Origin: Pohlia nutans
Lineage: Eukaryota > Streptophyta > Bryopsida > Bryales > Mniaceae
Length of the DNA stretch: 64,000 nucleotides
Direction of reading: 5' to 3'
Assembly (NCBI GenBank): GCA_022496805.1
Contig: CM040097.1
Span: forward strand, 18,900,072 to 18,964,071
The translations under genes were made by a program, and so were the position numbers. Below are positions 1 through 11,200 of this stretch, one piece after another. The notes beneath the pieces were generated by a model. It made no database searches. It saw nothing but the letters and a program-made list of their open reading frames with translations, and had not been told where the DNA came from. Numbering within the stretch: position 1 is the stretch's first letter; each line of letters begins with the position of its first letter.

Positions 1-1344
1 ACGTCTATGAATTGAGTGCAATTTTTGCAGAACTCCATCTATGAGAGGAATCTACTTTCACCAATGGAATCCGTTGGTGCACAAGGAGATTTGTGTCTGT
101 GAGTTAGTGAGAATTTCCTGTACCGTAAATTATAGCTTGTGTTTCTGTTAATAGAGTCTTCTCCAGCAGAAGAATTTCACAAAATTTCGTGCTTGGGCTT
201 TGGAAAGCCATTCCAAACTCTTGAAACTCGTGTCTACTACGCTGACCAGGCACTTGATTTTATGAAGTAAAAAAATTATATTCCACGGTGCATCTTTGGT
301 GATGTGGTTGAAGCGTGGCATTCTGTATTCTTCTATGATTGTCTTCTGTTTTTGTAGTTTATGATGTCTGTGTTGTTTATTGCTGCCTATGTAATTCATG
401 CGCGTTGGTGTCTATGTAATCCATGTATACGGAGTAATGCTGTTGTACAGTACCCTTCCAAAAAGATACATAATTTTGGTTTTTTTAAAGAATTGTCATT
501 AAAACTTGATAAATTACAATATTTGATTGAAATTTTGACATGTACCTGTAGTACAAAAGATGCATAACACATACAATTGAGTTTTGAGAAAAAAAAAATA
601 ATCTCATTTGACCTATTTTTATATGAAATCAAGACTCCATTTTTTACCCTCAATTTCAAACAATTATGGATACAAATTTTGTTCTCTCTGCCCCACCAGG
701 GGAGAGACTACGGAAACGCTTTGTTTTTAAGGAGTTACATGGTTGAACAATACAAAACGTGTAAAAGTAAATCTAGGGTAAATACAAAGGCAGAGACTAC
801 GCGACTAGCCGCTTGTTACTTATGGTATGTTAAGCTTTTCAATGGAAGAATGCAAATCCTTTCTAGAATCATGTGAAAAATAATCATGAGTTTTGAGGTC
901 TTATTGACTAAGATATCAATGTATGAAGTTATCAATCCAAAACTACTCAATTTCCAAGTGGGTTATATAAATTTTTAGCATTTCATCATGAAATGTTCCA
1001 AAATTTGTCGTTTTTTTGATAGTAAACTTAAATACCTACCCAACATAAGGTTCTTCACCCCATGCACTACTCACCTCTGAATCGTGCCATATTATGTCAA
1101 GGAATAACATCTAATATTTGGGAATAAGGGGTTCTATCACAGATCTTGACCTTAAGAGTCGGTGATCAAGGTTTGGGTGAGCATAGTTATTCCATTTTTA
1201 CAATATTATAAGGCCGGTCATGCACAAAACCACATGAGGGAAAGGGTTTAAGAACCTTATGAATGCACTTTGCAGTTTTGGATTCTAACCATTTTTTGTG
1301 CATGAAATCTTATTTTGAAAATCATAGCATTTCACTTCTCAACC
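1..1344. other. AT-rich intergenic DNA, no gene seen
   Basis: No reading frame here resembles a known protein and all frames are short. The stretch contains one copy of a dispersed repeat (about 655-825, listed separately). The rest is AT-rich unique-looking sequence in which I recognise nothing. Confidence 0.5.
655..825. repeat. Dispersed repeat, gcagagactac family, copy 1
   Basis: The segment has blocks reading gcagagagaa, gagactacggaaacgctttg and ggcagagactacgcgactag. The same blocks occur in the opposite orientation at about 32884-33016 and, more decayed, at 62690-62790. Copies share an internal gtgtaactc-like block and a tttacttttac block. The class is unknown; it has no clear terminal inverted repeat and may be SINE-like. 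Confidence 0.5.
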
Positions 1345-1349
1345 TACTT

Positions 1350-1985
1350 TATAGTAGGGGCCATAAAATATAGGTCCACCCTGCTCTAGAGGTGTAGTTG
1401 CAGCAGTTTCAAAATGTCATATCTTCCTCAAAATAATCCAAATCAAGAACCGTAAAGTTTGGTAGATAGGTCACTGAGTCTACTTTTCAGAAATATCAAA
1501 CAACTCATCACTGTATGTTTTTGAATCAACAACTCAACATGTGTTATTTTTGCAATGCCAATAGTCCCATGCACTGACATTTGTCTACACTAAACTCATG
1601 GCCAAAGAGAATTTAGGTAAAGAAACAAGGAAGAATTGGTGCAAGTCATTGAAAAAGTGTGTAATGATGTGTCAATGGAGATTCTTCACACCCTCATAGC
1701 AAGCATGCCCAACCGTATGAAGGCTGTAATTAGTGCTCGAGGTGGTGGCAGTAGATGGAAGACATTGATCTATAAAACATTACTCTCGTTGTATTATTTT
1801 AAAAAATCATAATAAATTCTTGATATTTTTGAAAAGTAGACTCAATCACCTATTCATTGCACTTTACAGTTCTTGATTCAAATTATTTTTGAGGAAGATA
1901 TGACATTTTAGAATTTTCTGCCAAAACACCATTTTGGGACTCTCCAACAGAGTGGACCGGGCCTATCTTTACTGACCCCAACTGT
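1350..1985. repeat. Fold-back element with ~150-bp inverted arms
   Basis: The left arm (about 1360-1505) and right arm (about 1805-1980) are imperfect inverted copies. Left has aggtccaccctgctctagag, then a block matching tgtcatatcttcctcaaaat, then gagtctacttttcagaaat. The right arm has the complements in reverse order, ending in cagagtggaccgggcct. The loop of about 300 bp has no recognisable coding content. Probably a non-autonomous DNA element; superfamily unknown. Confidence 0.6.
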
Positions 1986-2043
1986 ACATATCCTTATTGA
2001 AAAGTACTCTACTATATAGTACAGTACATTGGATGTCTTCTCT

Positions 2044-2275
2044 TTAATCCTTAAAAGACCCTTGGGATCCCTCTCTACAACTCATATTTAACCTCATAAT
2101 TGTTCAATTGCGGTTTAATATATGAATTGTGATGTATCGTTATGTACATATTATCATGATTATTAGTTTTACTTTGTACTGAAAAGTGTTTGATCATTGT
2201 TATTTTGATGAAATACCACCAAATACAGAATATACTATACAGCCGCAAAGAGCTTTTGGGCCATTCAGAGGTTAA
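2044..2275. mobile_element. Possible decayed TTAA-bounded element
   Basis: It begins TTAAtccttaaaagacc and ends cattcagaggTTAA, resembling the termini of the TTAA-flanked families elsewhere in the window, with several mismatches. It is the weakest member of the set. Confidence 0.3.
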
Positions 2276-3485
2276 CTGTTCCAAGAGCTATCATGTATTG
2301 ATATGTACGTATTGAAAGTTTGCCTACAACTGTTACGCAGGTCCAAATCTCTTTACTGTGCCACCCAATTTAGTTGTAGGAATCGGATGCCGATGCACTT
2401 GTCTCTCTAGGACCACGTCTCAAAACATTTAGAGGAGCTTCCAACAACGAACAGGGAGAATTGACAGTTAACTTGATGAAAACCAGAGATTTTAGAGGTC
2501 CACGTCACCCTAAACCAATCACAAGATCACTTTCTGACAAAACTGACCATAACACTGGACTTACCCTACATTCAAGTCAATTTCGTAAATAATATAGAAA
2601 AATTTGAAGCATGTCCAAATTTTGATTAAATTGTAGTCCAATATCTGAAAAACAAAGAAAATTTATTTGAATGTCTTTAATTCTTTGTGAAATTTGAAAC
2701 ACTATGATTAATAAAATTTCCAAAAATTGTGAAAATTAAGAAGTGACATTTCATATAGTGTGAATTCTTAAATTAAACTATTTCGACACTGACCTAAGGG
2801 TACGGTATAATACAGAAGCTTCTGGGGATGTTACCCACAGCCAGTGAGCCCAATCATGTTTTAGTGTCTTCATGTTCCACACAAGAACAAAAACCTCTCA
2901 TTAGCAAGTAATCATAACAACTTGAATTTTTAAATGATGCTGTCTAAAAGTTGTAGACTAAAAACAAACAATAGCAAAAACGATATTTCACCAAAACATA
3001 AAACACATTGATAAGAAGCAGCAGTAACAAAAGCCACCGAAGGAAGAAACACACGAGCAATTTTCAGGCAAAACTTCAAAATTAGGATTGTGGTCATTGT
3101 AACCGCAGAGGTGAACAAAAGTTCACCCCCACCATCGACAAAAATAAAATAAAAATCTACCTCTTATCCTGTTTCCCTTCCTTTCACCAACCTATATATA
3201 CAGCCAAGGCCTGTAATAATCAAGTCTCCTCGAATTGGCTTTCCGATCATCAAACGCACTTGACACTTGGTAGTGCCATTGCGGAGGTGCACCCAACCAC
3301 AGTGGGTAACAAATCATAGGTGAGCAACTATTGAAAGAGAGCAACTTCATTCTTCTCCCCTCCTTCGGTTGTCACGTTCATGCTCATGCTCACCCTGTCT
3401 AATTGGGGTGACTCTCAATTGGGCTTAAATCCAATATCTGCCACATCCTGAAAAAGCACAAGAGTAAACAACAAGGACTCAATAT
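2276..3485. other. Intergenic DNA 3' of GUN4
   Basis: AT-rich sequence with no supported gene. The part at 3180-3440 is less AT-rich and includes a tatatata run near 3194. It could hold the far 3' untranslated region of GUN4 or the edge of another transcription unit, but no coding frame supports either. Confidence 0.35.
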
Positions 3486-3489
3486 ACTA

Positions 3490-4345
3490 AATCAAGCTCC
3501 TTCAACCTCATGTGCACCAGAAAAATGAAACCTACCAGAAGCAGCTTCCAAGACAAAACCAATTGCACAAACCAAAACAACCTTCTCAGCATTCCACATC
3601 TGAAAACATGTAATGAAACCATAATATGCATGGAATACAGATGTGGAACGTGGCAACCAGCGTTTGAAAATTAAGCTCCTGACTACCTCCCATGCACCGG
3701 AAAAAGAAAAAGCTACCGGGAGCAGATTCCAAGACAAACCAATTGTACAAACCCTCACAGAAAATGCAAACAACAATCGCAATGCCAATGGTACAATCCA
3801 AAGTAACATATGTGCAGCGTGACAACCAAGGTAACGAGCGTTTTGAAAATTGCGAAAGACTCAAAAACGAAATTGAAAATCAGGCTCCATTTCTCAAATG
3901 CACCAGAGTGAAAAATAGACAAGCTACTAGGAGCAGTTTCCAAGTCAAAGAAAAGAAAACCAATTGTACAAACGCTCACGAATGCAAAACAACGCACTAC
4001 CAATCTTCAAATGGTACAATCCAAATATTACGTATGTACAGCGTGACAAGAAAGGCAACGAGCGTTTTGAAAACTCCGTCTCTGATCTGGTATCACCGAG
4101 ACTTTCCAGAGCCAGAAGACTCAAAAACGAAATTGAAAACCAGGCTCCATTTCTTACATACACCAGAGTAAAATAAATAGAAAAATAGTTACTAGGAGCA
4201 GTCTCCAAGGCAAAGAAAAAACGCTAACGGATGCAAAGCAACACACTACCAATCTTCAGTTGCAATGCAATGGTACAATCCAAATAACACGTGTGCAGCG
4301 TGACAACCAAGGCAACAACGAGCGTTTTGAAAATACCTGGTATCA
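3490..4345. repeat. Irregular tandem array (~4 units) at the 3' end of GUN4
   Basis: About four diverged units of about 180-260 bp start near 3496, 3675, 3882 and 4143. Each has a gctcc...tgcaccag block, a taccaggagcag-like block, a ccaattgtacaaac block and a caacgagcgttttgaaaa block. The unit at 4080-4115 also contains tggtatcaccgagactttcc, nearly the same as the last codons and stop region of GUN4 (4340-4362, minus strand). The array thus seems to have grown from GUN4's own 3' end. The short frames seen across it are by-products of the repetition. Confidence 0.7.
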
Positions 4346-6140
4346 TCGAGACTTTCCGAAGAGGCTAGTGACCGGTGACGACCGGAGCTTGGTCTGCTCA
4401 TCAACACCATCAAAAGCCGGGTGATTCAGAACCTCCTCCAACAACCGAGTTCCCCTCAAGGCATTCGTGAGAGGCAGATGACCTTCGGGGGTAGTGTCGG
4501 CAACGTCCCAGATGAACTCCAAAGGGAACTTCTTGTACGTGTCCTGGTACTCATCCAAGGGCCGCGTCCACCCGACCTGCGATTTTTTCAAAGGCAGTCC
4601 CATTGACGATTAAAAATTGAAACTCGAAAAATAGAAAGCATTACAAATTTCTTTACTACAAATACATAGCTTTCTGTAGAGTTCTTGGCGCCCTATACAT
4701 ACTAATGATAAGGGAAGATTATGGCGATATACTCTAATTTTTTACCCAATTTTCCTCATAGCAACATAGCATGCCCATTTTTCTAATAGCAAGTTGGCGA
4801 TCAATATAGCCACAAAAAATTCGCTGCGTGACCCGACCTTCTTGAAGAATGCGTTCCACACTTTTCCTGAGTTGTTCCAGATCTTCTTCTGCACACTGTA
4901 CCCGAACTTGCCGTTGCTGTATTGACGCCACAGGCTGTCGACTTTCGTTAGGTCGGACACGGCGATGAACTTCACCTCGGAAAAATACACCCATTTTCGT
5001 TTCACGGCGTCCTCCCCGGCCAACACGCATAGCAACCGCCGCGTCTCCGCGTCTGCGGCTTCCCATTCTCCCGCTGCCAGCTTGTCTCGCAGGGTTTCCA
5101 GTGACGCACCGGCCTCGGTCGCCATGTCCATGGTCGTGGCCAGCTCCTAATCGCCACACACCAAAGCGTCAGAGTTCATGAATGAGAATTTTGAAGTATC
5201 TTACAAGTAACAATATGCACATTCTCTTTACTAGCTTGATGTCGAGAATCACACAAAATTAGATTGGAATCTTCTTTCAAGAATGACTAGTTCTCACAAG
5301 TAACAATAAGCACATTCTCTCTGGTAGCTTGATGACGGCGACTTCAAGGCTCGCACGAATTAGATTCTAATCTTCTTTCCAAAACGGCCAAAATCCTCAG
5401 AAACATTAGGAGGTTGAAACTCTCGAGAAGAGTTGAGTCGTGCTCCAGAAGAATTAACATGGGTGAAGAGATGTTAATAACTTCAATACTGTATGAGAGG
5501 ACAATAGTAAAACCCCATCTTCTATAAAGAAAATGAGTCAAAAACTGAGAATACAGAGGAATCATTGTTGGAAGCATGACGATGAGTTCCAATCACAAAG
5601 CATGAAGATAAGCTGAAAGAGATGTTAATAGCTTCAATACTGTAGGAGATGGCAATAGTGACGGGTACTTTGAAACCCCAAGAAAATGAGTCAAAACTTA
5701 GAATACAGAGGAATCGTTGAAGATGAATTGAAAACATGAAGATGAGTTGAAAGACGTCAAAGAGGTGACTGATATTTCCAACTTCAAGAAGGGTCTTCAA
5801 GAATAATGTGAGTGCACCACATGACAAATTCTATGGAAGTGGTCACATTCTCCGGTGAACGCGAACCTCAGAGAGACATGAATTCACTAGAGAAGAAATG
5901 AGAAGAAGAGTTTATTGTTACCTGTTCGTCGCGCTTCTGGCTGGAGACCGCAACTGCAGTGGGCGACCTACTGCCCACAGCCAAGCGACCACTGCTACTT
6001 CCGGAGCTCGTGACCCCAATTTGCACGAAGCTGCGGCAGCTCAGTGTGGGAGAACAAGATTTGGTGACATTGATGCCGTTGCTGCTGTTGCCCGCGGCGT
6101 GACTGGAGACACAGAACAGGGAGCTTTGCAGCAACGCCAT
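4343..6140 (-). CDS. GUN4: GUN4, plastid tetrapyrrole-binding regulator of Mg-chelatase
   Basis: GUN4 binds protoporphyrin IX and Mg-protoporphyrin IX in the chloroplast and stimulates Mg-chelatase in chlorophyll synthesis. Three phase-0 exons on the minus strand are joined: 6140-5922, 5146-4838 and 4576-4343, giving 253 aa. Exon 1 (residues 1-73) is Ser/Thr/Val-rich with few acids, as expected of a chloroplast transit peptide. Exons 2 and 3 carry the conserved core: a helical start (LAAGEWEAADAETRRLL), YFSEVKFIAVSDL, then the porphyrin-fold signatures SLWRQYSNGKFGYSVQKKIW, FPLEFIWDVADTTPEGHLPL and TNALRGTRLLEEVLNHPAF. Splice sites are CAG|GTAACA, TTAG|GAG, AAG|GTCGGG and CAG|GTCGGG. Length matches the plant family (about 265 aa). 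No break is visible. The exon joins are my own choice and transcript data would settle them. Confidence 0.93.
5175..5770. repeat. Two local tandem duplications in GUN4 intron 1
   Basis: In the 775-bp first intron, 5200-5290 and 5291-5390 are diverged copies sharing acaagtaacaat..gcacattctct and agcttgatg blocks. A second pair of about 155 bp follows (about 5465-5620 and 5621-5770), sharing gagatgttaata.cttcaatac and gaatacagaggaatc. Both pairs are non-coding. Confidence 0.65.
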
Positions 6141-6590
6141 AGCTGCAAACTGAGCTCGTTTCTACCCTAAAAAAACACACAAAACTCGTCGTCTACACAC
6201 CACAAGCTATGGCGAAGGACGACTGAAACATGGCCTACAATCGCAATTGCGAGCAAGCAAGGCTGTGGCAGAGATGGCAATTGAAAAGCTATCGGGCGGG
6301 GCGCTGGTGGAGCTCTGGATTGAAAAGGAGGCGTGGCCGCTCTGCATTGGGTGGGGAAGATCATGTTCCTCTCACGGGGAACGTTTGCGAACTTGTGGGG
6401 AACTTGGGGAACATGGGCAGCGGGGATTGAGTTTGTTGTGAGTGGTTGGTTGCCGCTTGGCCAATGAAGGGGCCCCGTGTGAATGTGAGGTTGAGGCTCA
6501 AGGAATGTTTTTTTTGTCTTCTTAGTTGTGCGGTGTGAACAAAACAATAGGCCATGTGTGAGTGTGTGTGGCACATGTTTGTCTTTTTTT
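6141..6590 (-). promoter_or_regulatory. Upstream region of GUN4
   Basis: This is the 450 bp 5' of the GUN4 start, relatively GC-rich between 6200 and 6480 compared with its flanks. It must hold the GUN4 leader and core promoter, but I see no unambiguous TATA box or transcription start. The small plus-strand frames inside it have no family resemblance. Confidence 0.4.
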
Positions 6591-6810
6591 TCAATTCCTA
6601 AAGGACCAAGGATTCATAATTATATTGTGAAAAATAAGATTTAAATGTGACTAAGTTTTATATCATTGGAATTAGTGAAGATATCACATATGTAGAATAA
6701 AAGCTTGAAAAAAAATTGAGCAAAAAAAAATCTATATAAAACCTACTCATAACTACTAAAAAAACACGCAGCTCTTTGGGAGCCATATTGTATGGTCTTT
6801 TAGGGGTTAA
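6591..6810. mobile_element. TTAA-bounded MITE, family beta (~245 bp)
   Basis: The left end is tCAAttCCTAAAggaccaagg (TTAA decayed to TCAA); the right end is ggtcttttAGGGGTTAA. The interior matches the copies at 12590, 29455, 36937, 41151, 43013 and 45488 (blocks for tatattgtgaaaaat, ttttatatcattggaat and acctactca). Confidence 0.7.
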
Positions 6811-8257
6811 CACCAATGATGGATTTTTTTTACTAGAAAATACTAGAAAATAAAATAAAATCAAGTCACCGTGAGTTTGCTTGATTGCTTGCTTGAAATT
6901 ACTCCTATGTCCTAGTTTTTGGCATTTTCTTTTTGTAATATTTTTCTTATGTTTTATACTTCAAATCTAAGCCCTATTCACTTCAAATGGGGCTGACAGT
7001 GAAAGTGACACAAAAACTACATACTACTATTAAAGATAGAACATTTTTCGAGTACTAAGCATTAAGTTAAAAGATGCCAAAAACTCTTGCACAATCTAAG
7101 GAGTATTTGCTTGTTTGCGTTGTTACTTTGAAAAGAGATTACCCAATGATTTGCACTCTTTCTTGAGAGTCCATTTCCTATAGAGCATTTCCTACATTTT
7201 CATATTGTCCACTTTAAAAGGGTTGAAAACAATTAATTTTTTTATATACAATGCTAATTAAGCTAAGATTTTTTTTTTAATTTTGCAAGGAATGTACTAT
7301 CATAAGGAATGTACAGTACAATGTACTATCGTACTATGTACAACATAAGTTGTCTTATAGTATATATTGTTTAGACATTTATACTATTCCAAATTTTTTT
7401 TAATTAATTCTAAAACTTTGGTTCAAATGCTTACCACAATCTAAAGAAGATTGGGATAGAGCCTCGCTCTTATGTAGTTCTTGTTTTCAAATGCAAAGAT
7501 AAAAGGAAGAAATAATCTATGTGATTAGAGTATACACGGAAAGTAAACAATGGCAGCAAGAGAGTTGTTGGGAAGTAATTGTTGGAAGCATCTATATAGC
7601 CAAGGCTTAAATGATCTATATAGAAAATTATTTTCAAATATAAAATTTGTAATCTCATTGTCTTTCATTTAGAGTCCCTTCAAGGGTTCAATTTTTTCTT
7701 AATGACGTGAAATAGAAGGCATCAAGAATGGAAAAAATAAAAATCCAATTTTTTTTCCTTCTTGATTGGTGTGAATTAGGAGTTTCTTCATTTGAAAACC
7801 CATACCAAAGTCCACATGACAATGGCAAGGATGGAATCCTAAAATTGAAAAAAAATTATTATTATTATTTTTTAAATTAAAAAAACATCCTTGGCAGAGG
7901 CACTAACATATATGTAGTATAACCACGTGCGTTAAGAGGGTATCACATAATTGGAATGGGGCTATCACATAATTGAAAAGTCACATCTCCTAGGGTTTAT
8001 TGGTTGAATTGGATTCATAAGAGTATAGTCATGTTCCTGTGTGTATGAAATAATCTTGCCTTTTCACCAACTAAGCCACCTTTGCTCTTCCACTGGTAAA
8101 AGACAAGGTCACTCTGCTCTTTAGTCATCCTACTTTGAAGAAGTTGTATGTTGTGATCATTACCTATAAGGTCTTTCCAATTGTTGTATTAATCAATGAT
8201 TGTTCGCTTAAAACCATTATGAATTAAAACGAGGATTTTGCAAGAACAGAGTAAGTT
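6811..8257. other. Intergenic DNA and PMM upstream region
   Basis: Very AT-rich and non-coding. It includes homopolymer tracts and a short run of aatgtac repeats at about 7295-7345. The last 200 bp must include the PMM promoter and leader; no distinct TATA element can be fixed. Confidence 0.4.
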
Positions 8258-11200
8258 ATGGATCAACGGAATAAAGGTGTCATTGTATTGTTCGACATCG
8301 ACGGCACTCTCACTCCTCCACGCAAGGTGCTAACTTTTTTCCTTCAACAAACTTGATTCACATTAGAATTCTCCTTCCATGCATAGGATTTTCAACTCTA
8401 TTTCAAAATAAATAAATTAGTGAAAACAACCCAAAAAGAAAAAAGAAAAAAGAAAAAAGAAAATTTTTTCACTCAATGTCATCAATTTATTAAACAACTT
8501 AAAATTGATCCCTATTTTTCATTTACGCATGATCAACACCCCAAATTAGAAATAATTAAATAATAACTCTATTGATTGTTTCATTGTCTACTTTTTCATA
8601 AGCTAATTCTTCTGTATGAGCTTAGAGGGTAATATTCTAGGGGCATAATAATTTATGCTATATGACAAATTGAAGACTATTGCACTCACTGCAAAGGCAT
8701 ACTCGTGTTGACTTTCAAATCCACATGTTCAAACATAAATTTTAATATTTTGTGGTACTAATGTTGATGACAGATTTTGACATCAGTGATGTTTGAATTC
8801 CTCCAGCAGCTTCGCAAGGTAGTACTACCACTTGTTCATCAAGCTCTAAGTCCGAATTCGAGACTAATTACACAAAAGATTATCCCACCAAAAGTACACT
8901 CCTGAAACATGTCGCCATTCTGGCTCAATTGATGTGATAACTATGAATTGTTCAATCCTCAACCCTCTCAAAATGCACTCTTGAACCCTCTCTAAATGAA
9001 TTCTTGAAACCCTCTCTAAATTCACTCTAAAAACCCTCTCTAAACGCATTCTTGAAACGCTCTCTAAATGCACTCTTGAAACACTCCCTAAATGCACTCT
9101 TGAAACACTCCCTAAATGCACTCTTGAACCCTCTCCAAATGCACTCTTGAAACGCTCTCTAAATGCACTCTTGAAACGCTCTCTAAATGCACTCAACCCT
9201 CTCTAATGTACTACCTTAGGGGAAAAATAATGGGCTTCTCCTTGTGTTCACAACTTGACATGTGAAAGTTGTACAGTAAGATCTATACACAACGTGAAAT
9301 ATTCTTGAGATATACAGGGAATGTGCAATTACAGAGTATGTAAGTAGAGAAGGCTGAGTGTGCTTAGCCTTTAAAGGGCTGATGGGGATAGTATATACGT
9401 TGGCATATATTTGACATTTGTTGTAAATAGAAAGCTCCAAATTGAGACCCCAATAGCTCATTAAAATCATGTCAACGTGAATTTTAACTTTATTTTTTAT
9501 CGTAAACCCATAGGAGGTGTGGAACCATGCCAAATACAATGGAATATTAGTGTACAATACTGGTCGGAAAGGGCTAGGAGTATTACTCCGTCATTAATTT
9601 CTTCTTGCTATTGAGTCTAGATTGAGTTCAGTGTTGGAGTGCACCGGTTGTGAGTTTGTGATGGCATGACGGTCAATTATATTGCACAGGTGGTGACTGT
9701 GGGTATTGTGGGCGGCTCAGACCTTGTCAAAATCATGGATCAGCTTGGAAAATCTGGTACATTTCCCATACCCTCACTACTGCAGTCTTTTTCTATGTGA
9801 ATTAAACCATACGAAAGTTGTGCGTGGAACATAATGCCAAGATGACCAGTCAATGCCGGCAGCTATGTCAAGTTTTCTTTCCTTAAAAGAAAGAGCGACT
9901 ACGACATAGTTTGAATGTGTATCAACACCAGGGCTTTTTTTTCTGGCTTCTTGGAGCCAGACTCCAATGTCGTGGCACAGTCACAGTGGTCTAAATCTGG
10001 AGGGATCACCTTCCATTGCATGCATGGAGCACTGCTACAGTGCAAAAAAAAAGCCCTGATCAACACTACAAGGAGAAGGCGTCGCTTTTCATTCCTTCTG
10101 TGAGTCAAACGGCGCCACTTCGCACTCACCAATTTTTTGGTTGGACTTGGTGAGTGCGACTCGTGACATAGGACAAGCGTATACAGTGAAAAAGCGACAA
10201 TGAACACCATCCCAAAGTAAGAAACGCCGCCAGCCCTCTGCTTGTAGTGCAAGTGTACGACACTCAATGATAGTGTGTCAAGTGCATAAGGTTCTCTGCC
10301 ACACCTCAGAATCTGGCCACTATTCCTGAATCATTGTAGCAGATCCCCGAATCAAAGCAAGTCCACATCATTTTTAGCTAAAGAATTGGATGGTAAGACA
10401 TTGTTGAAGCGTCTACAGTGCTACTGTTAGAAAGGCTAGACTCCACTAACTGCTAAAGAATTTGATTCAGAGAAGTTCATATAATTAAAGTGATATAAGT
10501 GTGCACTCTTGATTCAAGAGTACAAGGTGAGGACACCCAAAATTGCCACCTTTTTTGCTACGGAGCACGGTTATTATCATTGGGTTTTTATTTTTATTTT
10601 TATCGTATTGGCACTTGAAAGGAGATTTCAATACACCAAAGAATGTGTCATTTTGTTTATCGTAAGCAAAAATTATGAAGGATCAAATTTTTATTCGGTA
10701 ATCATTTCTTTAGCAGAGATAGATATTGCGGATTAAGGAAATGTACACCAATTGAAAATGGCACTTTTGGGTCATTGATACATTTGGGTGTCCCCACCTG
10801 ATGCCCTATAACATTCTCAAACCTCCTGGACCATGATAGTTATCTAGTCCAGTACCGTATCCGGCCATCAAGGTCTGGCAAGTCATCCCGAATTATTAAT
10901 TTTTTTGCCCAAATGTTATGAATATTCTTTAAAATTATGTGGTTATTCTGTAAGATTCTCTTTTTCACCACAGAAAATAGATTTTTTTGAGAAAATAATT
11001 TCCTAACGATTTGGGCTTCTCTTCTGATATTATCTTTTGCCGATCTTTGACAACCGACTGCAGTACTTGATCTGGGCATGAGAAATTCTCTCTTAATGAG
11101 GGAAGCTTTGAATGCTTGCAGTTATGATGGAATATGACTATGTGTTCTGTGAGAATGGGCTCGTTGCTTACAAGGACGGAAAGCTCATTGGGAATCAGGT

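Noticed and set aside
3492..4208. Four overlapping frames of 80-160 residues on both strands near 3.5-4.2 kb
   Set aside because: They lie in the irregular tandem array downstream of GUN4, and their similarity to one another follows from the DNA repeats. None resembles a protein family.
8864..9196. 110-residue repetitive frame on the minus strand
   Set aside because: It is the translation of a 23-bp minisatellite inside a PMM intron.
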